This document shows, one piece after another, positions 1 through 7,238 of a DNA stretch of 64,000 nt. The position numbers were made by a program, and so were the translations under genes. The stretch spans positions 1-64,000 of the forward strand of contig QHSP01000035.1 of assembly GCA_003220495.1 (NCBI GenBank), written 5' to 3'. The first letter of the stretch is position 1. The number at the start of each line of letters is the position of its first letter. Source of the DNA: Candidatus Rokuibacteriota bacterium (GTDB lineage: Bacteria > Methylomirabilota > Methylomirabilia > Rokubacteriales > CSP1-6). The notes beneath the pieces are model-generated. The model had not been told where the DNA came from, made no database searches, and saw only the letters and a program-made list of their open reading frames with translations.

Positions 1-406
1 GCTTGCCGGGATGGCCGATGCGGCGTCGGTAACGTTTGATCGGCACCATCCCATGCCGCTTCAGGATGTCGCACGCCGTCGAACGGCCGGGCAGCGGCCA
101 TCGCGGCTGGCGCTTGTGCAACAGCGCCAGCAGCTTTTTGCCGCCCCAGGTCGGATGCCGACGCCGGGCGGCCAGGATCGCGCTCACGATCTCGTCGGAC
201 GTCTGATTCGGCGAGCGGCGCGGCCGCCGCGAGCGCTCCTCCAAGCCCGCCGGCCTGTGGCGCAGGTAGCGGTCGATCCACTTGTAGCCGGTCTTGCGGG
301 CGACGCCGTACAGCGCGCACAGCTCCGTGAGCGACAGCGCGTCGCGAAGGAAGTCGGCGATGAACTGCGTTCGCTGGTCCATGGGTGATGCAGCCCTCCA
401 CGGCAT
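1..406 (-). CDS. IS481-like transposase, 3' end cut by window edge
   Basis: The frame starts at an ATG (406) preceded by AAGGAGG and stays open to base 1, giving about 135 residues. The N-terminus reads as a helix-turn-helix (ELCALYGVARKTGYKWIDRY, about residues 31-50). It is followed by an arginine-rich linker (LEERSRRPRRSPNQT) and the GGKKLLALLHKRQP segment typical of the region before the DDE core in IS481/IS3-type transposases. The catalytic domain lies outside the window. A terminal repeat lies just upstream (443-490), so this is the 5' end of an insertion element. I assign IS481 rather than IS3 because a single frame carries the HTH into the core, but this is not certain. Confidence 0.8.
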   Translation of the reverse strand, partial: MPWRAASPMDQRTQFIADFLRDALSLTELCALYGVARKTGYKWIDRYLRHRPAGLEERSRRPRRSPNQTSDEIVSAILAARRRHPTWGGKKLLALLHKRQPRWPLPGRSTACDILKRHGMVPIKRYRRRIGHPGK

Positions 407-442
407 CGGCACCTCCTTGGTGCCTTGCCAGTGTTTTGGGTG

Positions 443-490
443 TCACCCATGTCTCCGGACTAAATTGTTACCGATGTCCCTGGACCGTAC
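443..490. repeat. Terminal end of IS481-like element with two imperfect 18-bp direct repeats
   Basis: TCACCCATGTCTCCGGAC (443-460) is repeated as TTACCGATGTCCCTGGAC (468-485), 14 of 18 identical, with a 25-base period. The pair sits directly upstream of the transposase gene, where the left inverted repeat and transposase-binding sites are expected. The outer end of the element is probably near 485-495, only a few bases from the first attC-like site. The partner repeat is outside the window. Confidence 0.6.
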
Positions 491-499
491 CGTCGAGCC

Positions 500-568
500 G
501 TCTAACATCGCAGTACAGCGGCCGGAGCGAGCAGCGCGAGCTCCGGCCGCTGACCGCGGTCGTTGGAC
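500..568 (+). repeat. attC-like integron recombination site 1
   Basis: The site opens with GTCTAAC (500-506, fits RYYYAAC) and closes with GTTGGAC (562-568, fits the GTTRRRY core), 69 bases in all. Inside is a perfect 12-bp inverted repeat, AGCGGCCGGAGC (517-528) with GCTCCGGCCGCT (540-551), around an 11-base loop. Outside the cores, CCG/CGG extend the symmetry. This matches the layout of integron gene-cassette attC sites. No integron integrase gene is in the window. Confidence 0.65.
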
Positions 569-576
569 GGACAGAA

Positions 577-963
577 TTACCCGAGAGGTTTGATGTGCTG
601 ACGAAGCCAGTCGGTCAGCCGGCGGTGGTCGAGGCGACCTGTGGCGAGATCGAGTATGAGGTGTTCCTGCGCATCGGTGGCGGCATCGATCTCGTGACCG
701 TTGAGGACCAGGAAAGTCTCCATGGCGCCATGCCCGACGCGCTTGTTGCCATCGACGAAAGGGTGGCCCTGAACCAAGGCCAGACACAGTGCCGCGGCCT
801 TCTCGGGAAGAGTGGGGTACAAGTCACTACCACCGAATGTGGCTTTGGGTTGGGCGACTGCCGACTCAAGCGCACCGAAGTCCCGAATGCCGGACGCGCC
901 GCCTGTCGCCGCCAAGAGACGCCGATGGAGTTCGACGATCTCTCCCAGCGTGAGGTAGCGCAT
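577..963 (-). CDS. doc: Doc-type Fic-fold toxin (death-on-curing protein)
   Basis: This 128-residue protein carries the Doc/Fic signature HPFVDGNKRVGH at residues 67-78. Length and N-terminus (MRYLTLGEIVELHRRLL) fit the Doc family, whose members phosphorylate EF-Tu and halt translation. The ATG overlaps the stop of the upstream antitoxin gene by 3 bases (ATGA), as expected for a translationally coupled toxin-antitoxin pair. The pair lies between two attC-like sites and runs opposite to the assumed cassette direction, as in many integron-borne toxin-antitoxin cassettes. All catalytic-motif residues are present, so the toxin looks intact. Confidence 0.92.
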   Translation of the reverse strand: MRYLTLGEIVELHRRLLAATGGASGIRDFGALESAVAQPKATFGGSDLYPTLPEKAAALCLALVQGHPFVDGNKRVGHGAMETFLVLNGHEIDAATDAQEHLILDLATGRLDHRRLTDWLRQHIKPLG

Positions 964-1157
964 CAGGCGAGGCGCCGGTACAGCTCCTCGTTCTTCTGTA
1001 ATACACGCTTGGCGGCGGCCTCGAAGTCGTCGTCCCGAGTCGCCAGCAGATCCGCAACTGCGGCCCGGGCCAGATCCTCCGGCGTGAGGCCAAGGCGCTC
1101 CGCCTCCCGACGTAGGCGCTCACCCTGCGCCTGCGACAGGTCGATGGTGACTTTCAT
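963..1157 (-). CDS. Antitoxin partner of Doc
   Basis: A 64-residue protein starting MKVTIDLSQ, with an N-terminal ribbon-helix-helix-like or Phd-type DNA-binding segment and a charged C-terminal helix ending RVLQKNEELYRRLA. That type of tail is seen in antitoxins paired with Doc-family toxins. I chose the ATG at 1157 because an upstream in-frame start (1196) would run into the attC-like site. It precedes and overlaps doc. Such antitoxins neutralise the toxin and usually repress their own operon; that role is inferred from position and size. Confidence 0.8.
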   Translation of the reverse strand: MKVTIDLSQAQGERLRREAERLGLTPEDLARAAVADLLATRDDDFEAAAKRVLQKNEELYRRLA

Positions 1158-1184
1158 GTGGGTACTGTACCGTGTCGCCGGGCC

Positions 1185-1247
1185 GTCCAACAACATGGTG
1201 GAGCGGACCGGCCCAGAGCGGCCGGCCGCTCACCATGCACGTTATAC
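1185..1247 (+). repeat. attC-like integron recombination site 2
   Basis: It begins with GTCCAAC (1185-1191) and ends with GTTATAC (1241-1247), which departs from GTTRRRY at one position. ATGGTGGAGCGG (1195-1206) pairs with CCGCTCACCAT (1226-1236) leaving one unpaired G, like the extrahelical bases that orient attC. An inner CCGGCC/GGCCGG stem completes the fold. CCG and CGG flank both ends, as in site 1. The two sites share architecture but not stem sequence, as attC sites of different cassettes do. Confidence 0.6.
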
Positions 1248-1256
1248 GGACAATTG

Positions 1257-1430
1257 ATGATTGAGGCTGTACGCAAGACGCTGGAGCTTTGGAGGACGCA
1301 AGGTGTGCGATTGAATCCTGGGGCGTCTCGCGAGGAGATCGCTCGCCTACAGGGCTTGGTGGGTGACCGCCGCAAGCCTCCTGCTTGCGGTACCCTCGTC
1401 GCTTCGCTCCTCGGCGGAGGCTCATGGTGA
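1257..1430 (+). pseudogene. Truncated SMI1/KNR4-like (SUKH) cassette gene
   Basis: An ATG directly after attC-like site 2 opens a 57-codon frame, MIEAVRKTLELWRTQG, followed by LNPGASREEIARLQ. That resembles the beginning of SMI1/KNR4 (SUKH) proteins, where a Pro-Gly-Ala-Ser-rich stretch precedes the helix EEIARLE. After about 35 residues the similarity stops at a GC-rich hairpin (CCGCAAGC / GCTTGCGG, about 1370-1390), so the gene is a remnant. A lone GTTGGGC core-like heptamer follows at 1433-1439. The family assignment rests on a short match. Confidence 0.4.
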
Positions 1431-1515
1431 GCGTTGGGCAGGATCGGGATACCTGCCGCGACCTTCGCGGACCGGTGGGTCTTAGTCGGTAAGCGACAAC
1501 CGGACGGAGGTCACG

Positions 1516-1977
1516 ATGGGAAGGATCGTCGTAACAGAATTCGTCTCGCTCGACGGTGTCATGGAGGCTCCTGGCGGCGGAGAGGGCTACAAGCACGCAG
1601 GTTGGACCTTCAAGATCGATCGCGGAAAGGAGGGCGACAAGTTCAAGCTCAATGAGACCCTCAACAGCGAGGCGCTACTGCTTGGGAGGGTGACCTATGA
1701 GGGCTTCGCTGCGGCCTGGCCGTCGAGGACCAATGAGTTCGCGACAAGTTCAACAGCATGCCCAAATATGTCGTCTCCTCGACCCGCGGTCGTCCTCGGA
1801 AGCGGCAAACGCCTGTTCGGCGATACGACCGACAAGAAGCGCCTGCGGCTCGCGGACTCAAAAACGGTCGGCGACGGGATTACGATTCTCATCTTCCAGC
1901 GGGCGGGTGAAGTCGCTAACAGGGAGGCCCGTGAGGGCGACAACCGGAGCGCCATCCGGGCGGATCGTCGCTGCTAG
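1516..1977 (+). pseudogene. Dihydrofolate-reductase-family (RibD C-terminal fold) gene, internally deleted
   Basis: The N-terminus MGRIVVTEFVSLDGVMEAPGG and the segment EALLLGRVTYEGFAAAWP are typical of YyaP/YwjB-type dihydrofolate reductase family proteins. After TNEFA a one-base loss shifts the frame: a GCG-GAC-AAG-like codon order would restore KFNSMPKYVVSST. The reading then jumps to PAVVLGSGKRLFGDT from near the C-terminus. About 50-60 residues of the usual middle are missing and the original frame is regained, so the ORF survives without a complete fold. It sits last in the cassette-like series and its 3' end abuts the next operon. Most likely inactive. Confidence 0.7.
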
Positions 1978-3254
1978 CGGATCGCCATCTCGGTCGGTTC
2001 GACGCCGCGTAACCCGTAGCGGCCCATGAAACGCAGGAGGCCACGGCTGTAGCCACGGAGCGTGCCCATCCCGGAGGCCTGTAGCGCGATGTGACGCTCG
2101 ATGTGGTTCTGGGCTGCGCTCTTGATGGCGTTGGTCCCGACCGCCATCCAGTCGCGTCCGGCGCGGAAGAGCGCCGCCATCCGGCCGTCGTAGAAGGTCG
2201 CCACCAGATCGAGCCAGGCGGTGAGCATCGCCGTCTGCATCGTCGCGTACGGCCGAAGCGCCGCCTCGAGCTCCGCGAGCGAGGGAGGCTGCTCGGATTT
2301 CGCGAACGGCGCCAGCGCGTCGGCCACCAGCTCGGCCGAGCGAAGCGCCAGGAGCACGCCGGGCGAGAGCATCGGGTCGACGAAGCCGAAGGCGTCGCCG
2401 ACCATCACCCAGCCGGGCCCGAGACCTCGGTGTGAGATCAGCTGGTAGTTGGCGTAGGTCGCGACCGAGGTGACGCGCTTGCTGCCGCCGCCGATCGTCG
2501 ACAGCCACGCGTCGGTCGCGATGGCCCGCTCGAGCCGCTCGGCCGGGCTCGCGCCGAGCCGAGCGGCGTCGTCGCGCCCCAGCACGATCCCGATCGAGAG
2601 CCGCTCGCGGAGCGGGATGCACCAGCTCCAGCCCGCGTCGAGACGCCTGATCAGCACCTGTCCGGGCTCGTCGTCCCAGGCGAAGTTCTCGAAGTGGGCG
2701 AAGTGCGCGACGTCCTTGCGCGGCCCGAAGCGGGCGCCGATGCTCAGGGCGCGCGCGCCGAGGCGGGCGCGCCCGGTGGCGTCCACGACGAGATCGGGTT
2801 GCCGGCCTTCGAGCGACGGCGCGGCGGCCAGGGTTTCGGGCGCCAGGCCGAGCTCGCGCCCACCTTCGCTGATCGGCTCCACGCGCGCGTGGGCCACCAC
2901 GCGCGCGACCCCACACGCGACCGCGCGCGCGAGCACCGCATCGTCGAATCGCGGGCGCGGAATGTTGTAGGCGTATGGGAACACGCCCGGCGCGAAGCGC
3001 TCGAAGGAGAAGCTGAAGCGGTCGTTCGGGGACCAGATGAAGGACACGCCCGGCTTCACACGGCTGAAGCTCGCGGTCTCCTCCTCGAGGCCGAGGCGCT
3101 GGAGGATCGGGACGACGGCGGGCACCAGGGATTCGCCGACGAGGAGCTCGGGACGACGGCCGTCGTCGAAGAGCGTGACCTTCGCACCCTGGCGCGCCAG
3201 CAGGATGGCCAGGGCGGCGCCGGAGGGTCCGGCGCCGACAATCGCGACTCTCAT
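1974..3254 (-). CDS. Flavin-dependent halogenase-like FAD enzyme (carrier-protein type candidate)
   Basis: A 426-residue FAD protein with the dinucleotide motif GAGPSG (residues 7-12) and GESLVP (40-45). It has WSWCIP at 209-214, fitting the WxWxIP halogenase signature, and FVDPMLSPG at 291-299, fitting the Fx.Px.Sx.G motif. Lys67 in SRVKPGVSF is at the place of the conserved lysine in carrier-protein-dependent halogenases. GDAFGFVDP is the usual FAD ribityl-binding region. It is the last gene of the 7504-1974 operon, coupled by ATGA to the adenylating enzyme. The carrier protein in the operon would be the natural substrate holder. A non-halogenating oxidase or geranylgeranyl-reductase-like role remains possible, since related flavoproteins keep parts of these motifs. 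Confidence 0.65.
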   Translation of the reverse strand: MRVAIVGAGPSGAALAILLARQGAKVTLFDDGRRPELLVGESLVPAVVPILQRLGLEEETASFSRVKPGVSFIWSPNDRFSFSFERFAPGVFPYAYNIPRPRFDDAVLARAVACGVARVVAHARVEPISEGGRELGLAPETLAAAPSLEGRQPDLVVDATGRARLGARALSIGARFGPRKDVAHFAHFENFAWDDEPGQVLIRRLDAGWSWCIPLRERLSIGIVLGRDDAARLGASPAERLERAIATDAWLSTIGGGSKRVTSVATYANYQLISHRGLGPGWVMVGDAFGFVDPMLSPGVLLALRSAELVADALAPFAKSEQPPSLAELEAALRPYATMQTAMLTAWLDLVATFYDGRMAALFRAGRDWMAVGTNAIKSAAQNHIERHIALQASGMGTLRGYSRGLLRFMGRYGLRGVEPTEMAIR

Positions 3255-4711
3255 CGCCGAATCTTGCCGCTTGGGGTCCTGGGGACTGCATCCACGACGG
3301 TAAACTCGAGCGGCACCTTATACGAGGACAAAGCACGGGCGCAATGCGATCTTAGGGCATCGAGATCGCAGCCGGCCGGGTCTACGACGACCTCGGCGCA
3401 GGGCACCTCGCCCATGCGAGCGTGGGGGCGCCCGAAGACGCGAGATTCCTTGATCCCCGGGAACTGGTTGATGCAGTCCTCGACTTCCTCGGGGAAGAAC
3501 TTCAAGCCGGCTACCAGGATGAGTGCCTTCTTTCTGCCTTTCAGGTGGAGGGCGCCTGACCGGTCCAGGAAGCCAAAGTCACCGGTGAGGAACCAGCCCT
3601 CGCTCGCGACCTGTTCGCGAAGCCGCCAGGGCGAGTAGTAGGCCGAGAAGAGCCCGTCACCCCTCACCCCGATTTCACCCAACGTCTCCGGAGGTAGAAG
3701 CTTTCCGTCATCCGAGAAGATCGCCACGGCATAGCCGGGCACCGGACGACCGACCGAGGTTGCCGGCAGACCCTCGGTGCCCAGGTTGATACACGGCAGC
3801 CCGGCTTCGATGATGCCGTAGGCCTGACCGACCGGGACGCCGTAGACCGACTCGAAGCGCTCCATCACCACCGGCGCGATCGGCGCCGCGGTCGAGAGCG
3901 TCACGCGAATGCTCGAGAGCGGATCGCTCGGTCCAAGGTTGCCCATGCGCTCGAAGTGGAGCGGCGCCGCGTAGAGCACGCTCGCGCGGAGGCGGCGCGC
4001 GGCGTCGACGATCGCTTTCGGGAGCGTGTCCGGACACAGGAGGATGTGGGAGCCGGCGCGGACGTACGCCGTGATCGTGACCGCGAAGTGGTAGGCGAGG
4101 GGAAGCACCCACAGGATGCGATCCTCCTCGCTGAACTTGAGGACACGGTCGGAGGCCTCCACGCGCGCGGCGGTCGCCTCGTGGGACAGCACGACGCCCT
4201 TGCTCCGCGCGGTCGTTCCCGACGTGAATCGGATGAAGGCGGCGTTCAGCTTGGTGAACTCCACCGGGGCCTCGGCGCGGCGATCGATCCACTGGAACGC
4301 ATAGCCCTCGCACTCGCCGCCCTTCACGACCGCGCGGCGTGCGGAGGCGTCGGCGTGGCCGGGCGCGCTCGGGAGCGGCGCGGCCTTCGGCCACGAGAGG
4401 CAGCCGTTCAGCTGCACCTCGCGGACGATCTCCGCGATCTCGGTCGGCGTGAGGTTGCTGGCGAGCGGCACGAAGCAGGCGCCCGCGGCGAGCAAGCCGA
4501 ACGCGGCGGGCAGATACGTGAGATCGTTCGGGGCCAGGAGCCCGATACGCTGGCCGGGCTCGACGCCCTCGGCCTTGAGGAATGCGGCCAGCCGCTCGGC
4601 TTCGCTGGCGAGCTGGCCATAGCTCACGGACCGCCCCGACCGCACGTCGGTGACCGCGCGGCGCGGCGAATGGCGCTCGGCCGTCGCGAAGAGAATCTCG
4701 GCGAGGTTCAT
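3251..4711 (-). CDS. Acyl/aryl-AMP-forming ligase (ANL superfamily)
   Basis: A 486-residue class I adenylate-forming enzyme. The phosphate loop is FTSGTTARSKG, the hinge region includes GWFLTGDFGFLDRSGALHLKGR, and the catalytic A10 lysine lies in RTPSGKIRR at the C-terminus. The enzyme should activate a carboxylic acid as acyl-AMP and pass it to a thiol, here most plausibly the carrier protein at the head of the operon rather than CoA. The start at 4711 has GGAGGGG just upstream and overlaps the previous stop (ATGA). The substrate cannot be read from the sequence. Confidence 0.85.
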   Translation of the reverse strand: MNLAEILFATAERHSPRRAVTDVRSGRSVSYGQLASEAERLAAFLKAEGVEPGQRIGLLAPNDLTYLPAAFGLLAAGACFVPLASNLTPTEIAEIVREVQLNGCLSWPKAAPLPSAPGHADASARRAVVKGGECEGYAFQWIDRRAEAPVEFTKLNAAFIRFTSGTTARSKGVVLSHEATAARVEASDRVLKFSEEDRILWVLPLAYHFAVTITAYVRAGSHILLCPDTLPKAIVDAARRLRASVLYAAPLHFERMGNLGPSDPLSSIRVTLSTAAPIAPVVMERFESVYGVPVGQAYGIIEAGLPCINLGTEGLPATSVGRPVPGYAVAIFSDDGKLLPPETLGEIGVRGDGLFSAYYSPWRLREQVASEGWFLTGDFGFLDRSGALHLKGRKKALILVAGLKFFPEEVEDCINQFPGIKESRVFGRPHARMGEVPCAEVVVDPAGCDLDALRSHCARALSSYKVPLEFTVVDAVPRTPSGKIRR

Positions 4712-5931
4712 CGCCCCTCCGCGCAGCGCGCGGCCGCCCGGCCGACGGCCTCGCCGGCCGCCAGGCACGTACCGATCACGCGCGCCGAGCCCAGCGCCTC
4801 GTGCGTGGCGCTCATGCAGCGCCCGGCGACGAAGAGGTTCTCGACGTCGCGGGCCTGGAGGCAACGGAGCGGTATGTCGTAGTGAGCCCGGTCGTCGAGC
4901 CACTCGTAGGTGGCGCCGAGGCGGCCCTCTTCCCAGAGCTCGATGGGCCAGCTCGCCCGGGCTACGCCGTCGTCGAACTTGCGGCCGGTCAGCACGTCGT
5001 CGCGCGTGAGCTGATAGCGCCCGATCACGCGGCGGCTCTCGCGGACGCCGACCTGCGGCGCGGCGTGGGAGACGAACGCCCGGGAGAACGCCGGCAAGGT
5101 CTTCAGAAACTCCGTGACGGCGAGGGCGCGCTTGCGGCCTTCCTGCTCGGCCACCGTCAGGAAGTCGCGGCTCGGGGGCAGCTCCTCGGTGATTCCGCTC
5201 AAGGTGAGCTTGCAGACGATCTCGCCGGGCTGGGGCGACGGACCCAGCGCGAGGTTCGCCGCGCCCTTGGGCAGGCGGCCCTCTTGCTCGGCGGTCACGA
5301 GCGACCGCAAGAGCGCCACCCGCGGGCCCGATCCGAGCGCCGCGGTGTCGACGTGCTGCAGGACGAAGACGAGGGACGGCAGCTGGCGCTCGGCCAGCGG
5401 CGTCGTTGCCGTGGCGGTGCCGGCGAGATGCGCCAGGGCGGCGTCGCCGCTGGCGTCCACGACGGCGCGCGCTGCCAGCTCGACGACGCGCTCCCAGGTG
5501 GCGACGCGTACCGCTTCGACACGACCCGGGCGGCTCTCGAGCCCCGTGAGGATCGTGTGGAGATAGACGTCGAGCCCGGAGGCCGACATGGTGAGCTCGT
5601 CGGCGAGACAGGCGAACGCGAACGGAGTGTACGGCAGGACGTGCGTTCGCCCCCGGCGTATCGGCGCGCCGCAGCCGGGCATGGCCGCGAGGCGGCGGGC
5701 CACGTCGTTTGCGAAGCCCTCGTTGAGCGGCTCGGGCGGTCCGGCCGACGAGGTCAGATAGAGGCCGCAGACCGTGCTCACCATGCCCGCGGTCGCCATG
5801 CCGCCGAGAAAGCCATAACGCTCGACGAGCGCGGTGCGAGCGCCCGTGCGCGCCGCCGTCACGGCGGCGGCCATTCCGGCGGCTCCGCCGCCCACCACGA
5901 CGACGTCGTAGCTCAGTGAGCCGCTCGCCAT
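4708..5931 (-). CDS. FAD-dependent oxidoreductase (FAD_oxidored family)
   Basis: A 407-residue flavoprotein with an N-terminal Rossmann motif VVGGGAAGMAAAVTAARTG, then ERYGFLGGMATAGMV, which is typical of the FAD_oxidored (PF12831-like) group. A C-terminal FAD segment reads NLFVAGRCMSATHEALGSAR. No signal peptide or membrane helix is evident, so it should be cytosolic. I start it at 5931, giving a 19-base overlap with the preceding gene; a longer in-frame start exists but lacks family-like sequence. In the operon it may desaturate or oxidise the carrier-bound intermediate; that is inference. Confidence 0.82.
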   Translation of the reverse strand: MASGSLSYDVVVVGGGAAGMAAAVTAARTGARTALVERYGFLGGMATAGMVSTVCGLYLTSSAGPPEPLNEGFANDVARRLAAMPGCGAPIRRGRTHVLPYTPFAFACLADELTMSASGLDVYLHTILTGLESRPGRVEAVRVATWERVVELAARAVVDASGDAALAHLAGTATATTPLAERQLPSLVFVLQHVDTAALGSGPRVALLRSLVTAEQEGRLPKGAANLALGPSPQPGEIVCKLTLSGITEELPPSRDFLTVAEQEGRKRALAVTEFLKTLPAFSRAFVSHAAPQVGVRESRRVIGRYQLTRDDVLTGRKFDDGVARASWPIELWEEGRLGATYEWLDDRAHYDIPLRCLQARDVENLFVAGRCMSATHEALGSARVIGTCLAAGEAVGRAAARCAEGR

Positions 5932-7238
5932 CCCATCCCCTCGCGGATCGCCTCGATGATGCGCGCCACCTCCTGGGTTTCCATCGCGCCCTCGATCCAG
6001 GATACGACCAGGTTGTTCTTGATCCCGCAACGGTTGAAGAATACGCCGACCCCAGGCCGCGGCAGCACCGATGGAGCGTGATATGCGTTGGTGACCCGCC
6101 GTCCGAAGAGCTTCTCGAGCGCGGGTGGAAAATCCGCCAGATCCGCACAGTTGAAGGAAAACGTCTCGCGGGTCGCCGTGCCGGGCAGGTCGCGCAGCAT
6201 CAGCGCGAGCGGCCGGTACTTCAGGAACTCCATCGCCACGGCGTTGGCGTCGATTTGCCCGTCGCGGAGCGCGTCCGTCATCTGCTGGCGCAGCGCCCGC
6301 GTGAGGCGGTCCACGTCGGCCGTCTCCGAGGGCTTGAACCGCGCGAAGTGGAATGCGAGCACGTTGCCGAACGTCGCGCCCGGCTCCCCCTTGGGTCGCA
6401 GGTCGATGGAGACCGGGACCAGAAACGGCAGGTCGGGGAGGCCGCGCCGTCGCCAGAGGTCGGCCATGGTGCTACCGACCAATGCGAGACGCCAGCAGAT
6501 CTCGCGGGTCGAACGCACGCCGCCGAGGCCGTGATCGTCGCCGACGAAGCTCGCCTGCTCGAAACGGACCCGTCCCGGCGACGTCAACCCGGTGCCCGGC
6601 GACACCGGCGCCTCGGGAACCAGCGTCCGCATGTAGCGCTGACTGCTGCGCCCGAGTCGTCCGCGCTCCTTCAGCGGCCGCGGATCAGGCCCGGTGACGA
6701 ACACCGACGGCGCGCCCCCCCACGGCGCGCGCCCGTCGCTCTCGTCGAGGTGCGCGAGGTGCGCGAGCAAGTTCTGTCCGCCGCGCGGGTCCATGAGCGG
6801 GTGAAACCAGGTCACGACGAGGGCGCTCTGCAGCCCCGCGGCTTCGGCCGCGCCGTCGAGGATCGCGAAGCGCAGCGGTGGCTCGCGGCGGGGATCGATC
6901 GCGGCGTTGAGCTCGGCCTCGAGCTCGGCGTGAAGCGCTCCAGGTGAGCTGAGACGCTTGTGCCGCACGGGCGGGGCGGCCAGCGCCGCGCGCGCCCCGG
7001 CGGCCCAGTGGAGCGGTCCCCACGGGAGCCGGCGGCGGAGGCGGGCTGACGGCCACGGGCAGAAGTCGAGAAATCGGTCGAGAGCCCGCCCAATGCGCGC
7101 GTGGTCGAGCGGCCCGTCGCAGTGGACGACCATGAGCGTGTTGTTGCTGATGCCCTCGCGCTTCCAGAGCGCCTGCATCGCTACTAGAACGAGATCGGCG
7201 CCGCGAAGGGGCAGCCGGCGGACGCGTGGTGTGCTCAC
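5913..7238 (-). CDS. Condensation-domain-like acyltransferase
   Basis: A 441-residue protein with the organisation of condensation / wax-ester-synthase-like acyltransferases. The motif WFHPLMDPRGG keeps the catalytic histidine (His146) and aspartate (Asp150) of HHxxxDG, but Phe replaces the first His and Pro the Gly. Further conserved-looking blocks are PFLVPVSIDLRPKG and SFNCADLADFP, near the regions where such enzymes carry DFGWG/NxxxR-type elements. It starts at GTG, coupled to the carrier-protein stop (GTGA). It probably joins the carrier-bound acyl group to an amine or alcohol. Standalone condensation enzymes of this sort are poorly predictable. Confidence 0.65.
   Translation of the reverse strand: MSTPRVRRLPLRGADLVLVAMQALWKREGISNNTLMVVHCDGPLDHARIGRALDRFLDFCPWPSARLRRRLPWGPLHWAAGARAALAAPPVRHKRLSSPGALHAELEAELNAAIDPRREPPLRFAILDGAAEAAGLQSALVVTWFHPLMDPRGGQNLLAHLAHLDESDGRAPWGGAPSVFVTGPDPRPLKERGRLGRSSQRYMRTLVPEAPVSPGTGLTSPGRVRFEQASFVGDDHGLGGVRSTREICWRLALVGSTMADLWRRRGLPDLPFLVPVSIDLRPKGEPGATFGNVLAFHFARFKPSETADVDRLTRALRQQMTDALRDGQIDANAVAMEFLKYRPLALMLRDLPGTATRETFSFNCADLADFPPALEKLFGRRVTNAYHAPSVLPRPGVGVFFNRCGIKNNLVVSWIEGAMETQEVARIIEAIREGMGWRAAH

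Noticed and set aside
385-1257. 290-codon plus-strand frame
   Set aside because: It runs antisense to the Doc toxin and antitoxin, which have clear motifs and an ATGA junction, and it crosses both attC-like sites.
1433-1439. GTTGGGC as a third complete attC site
   Set aside because: No RYYYAAC partner with a matching stem was found upstream, so only a core-like heptamer is seen; it may be a broken site or chance.
4712-6148. Open frame extending the adenylate-forming ligase N-terminally
   Set aside because: The extension overlaps the FAD oxidoreductase in another frame and is Arg-rich; the ligase family starts at the ATG at 4711, with a good ribosome site.
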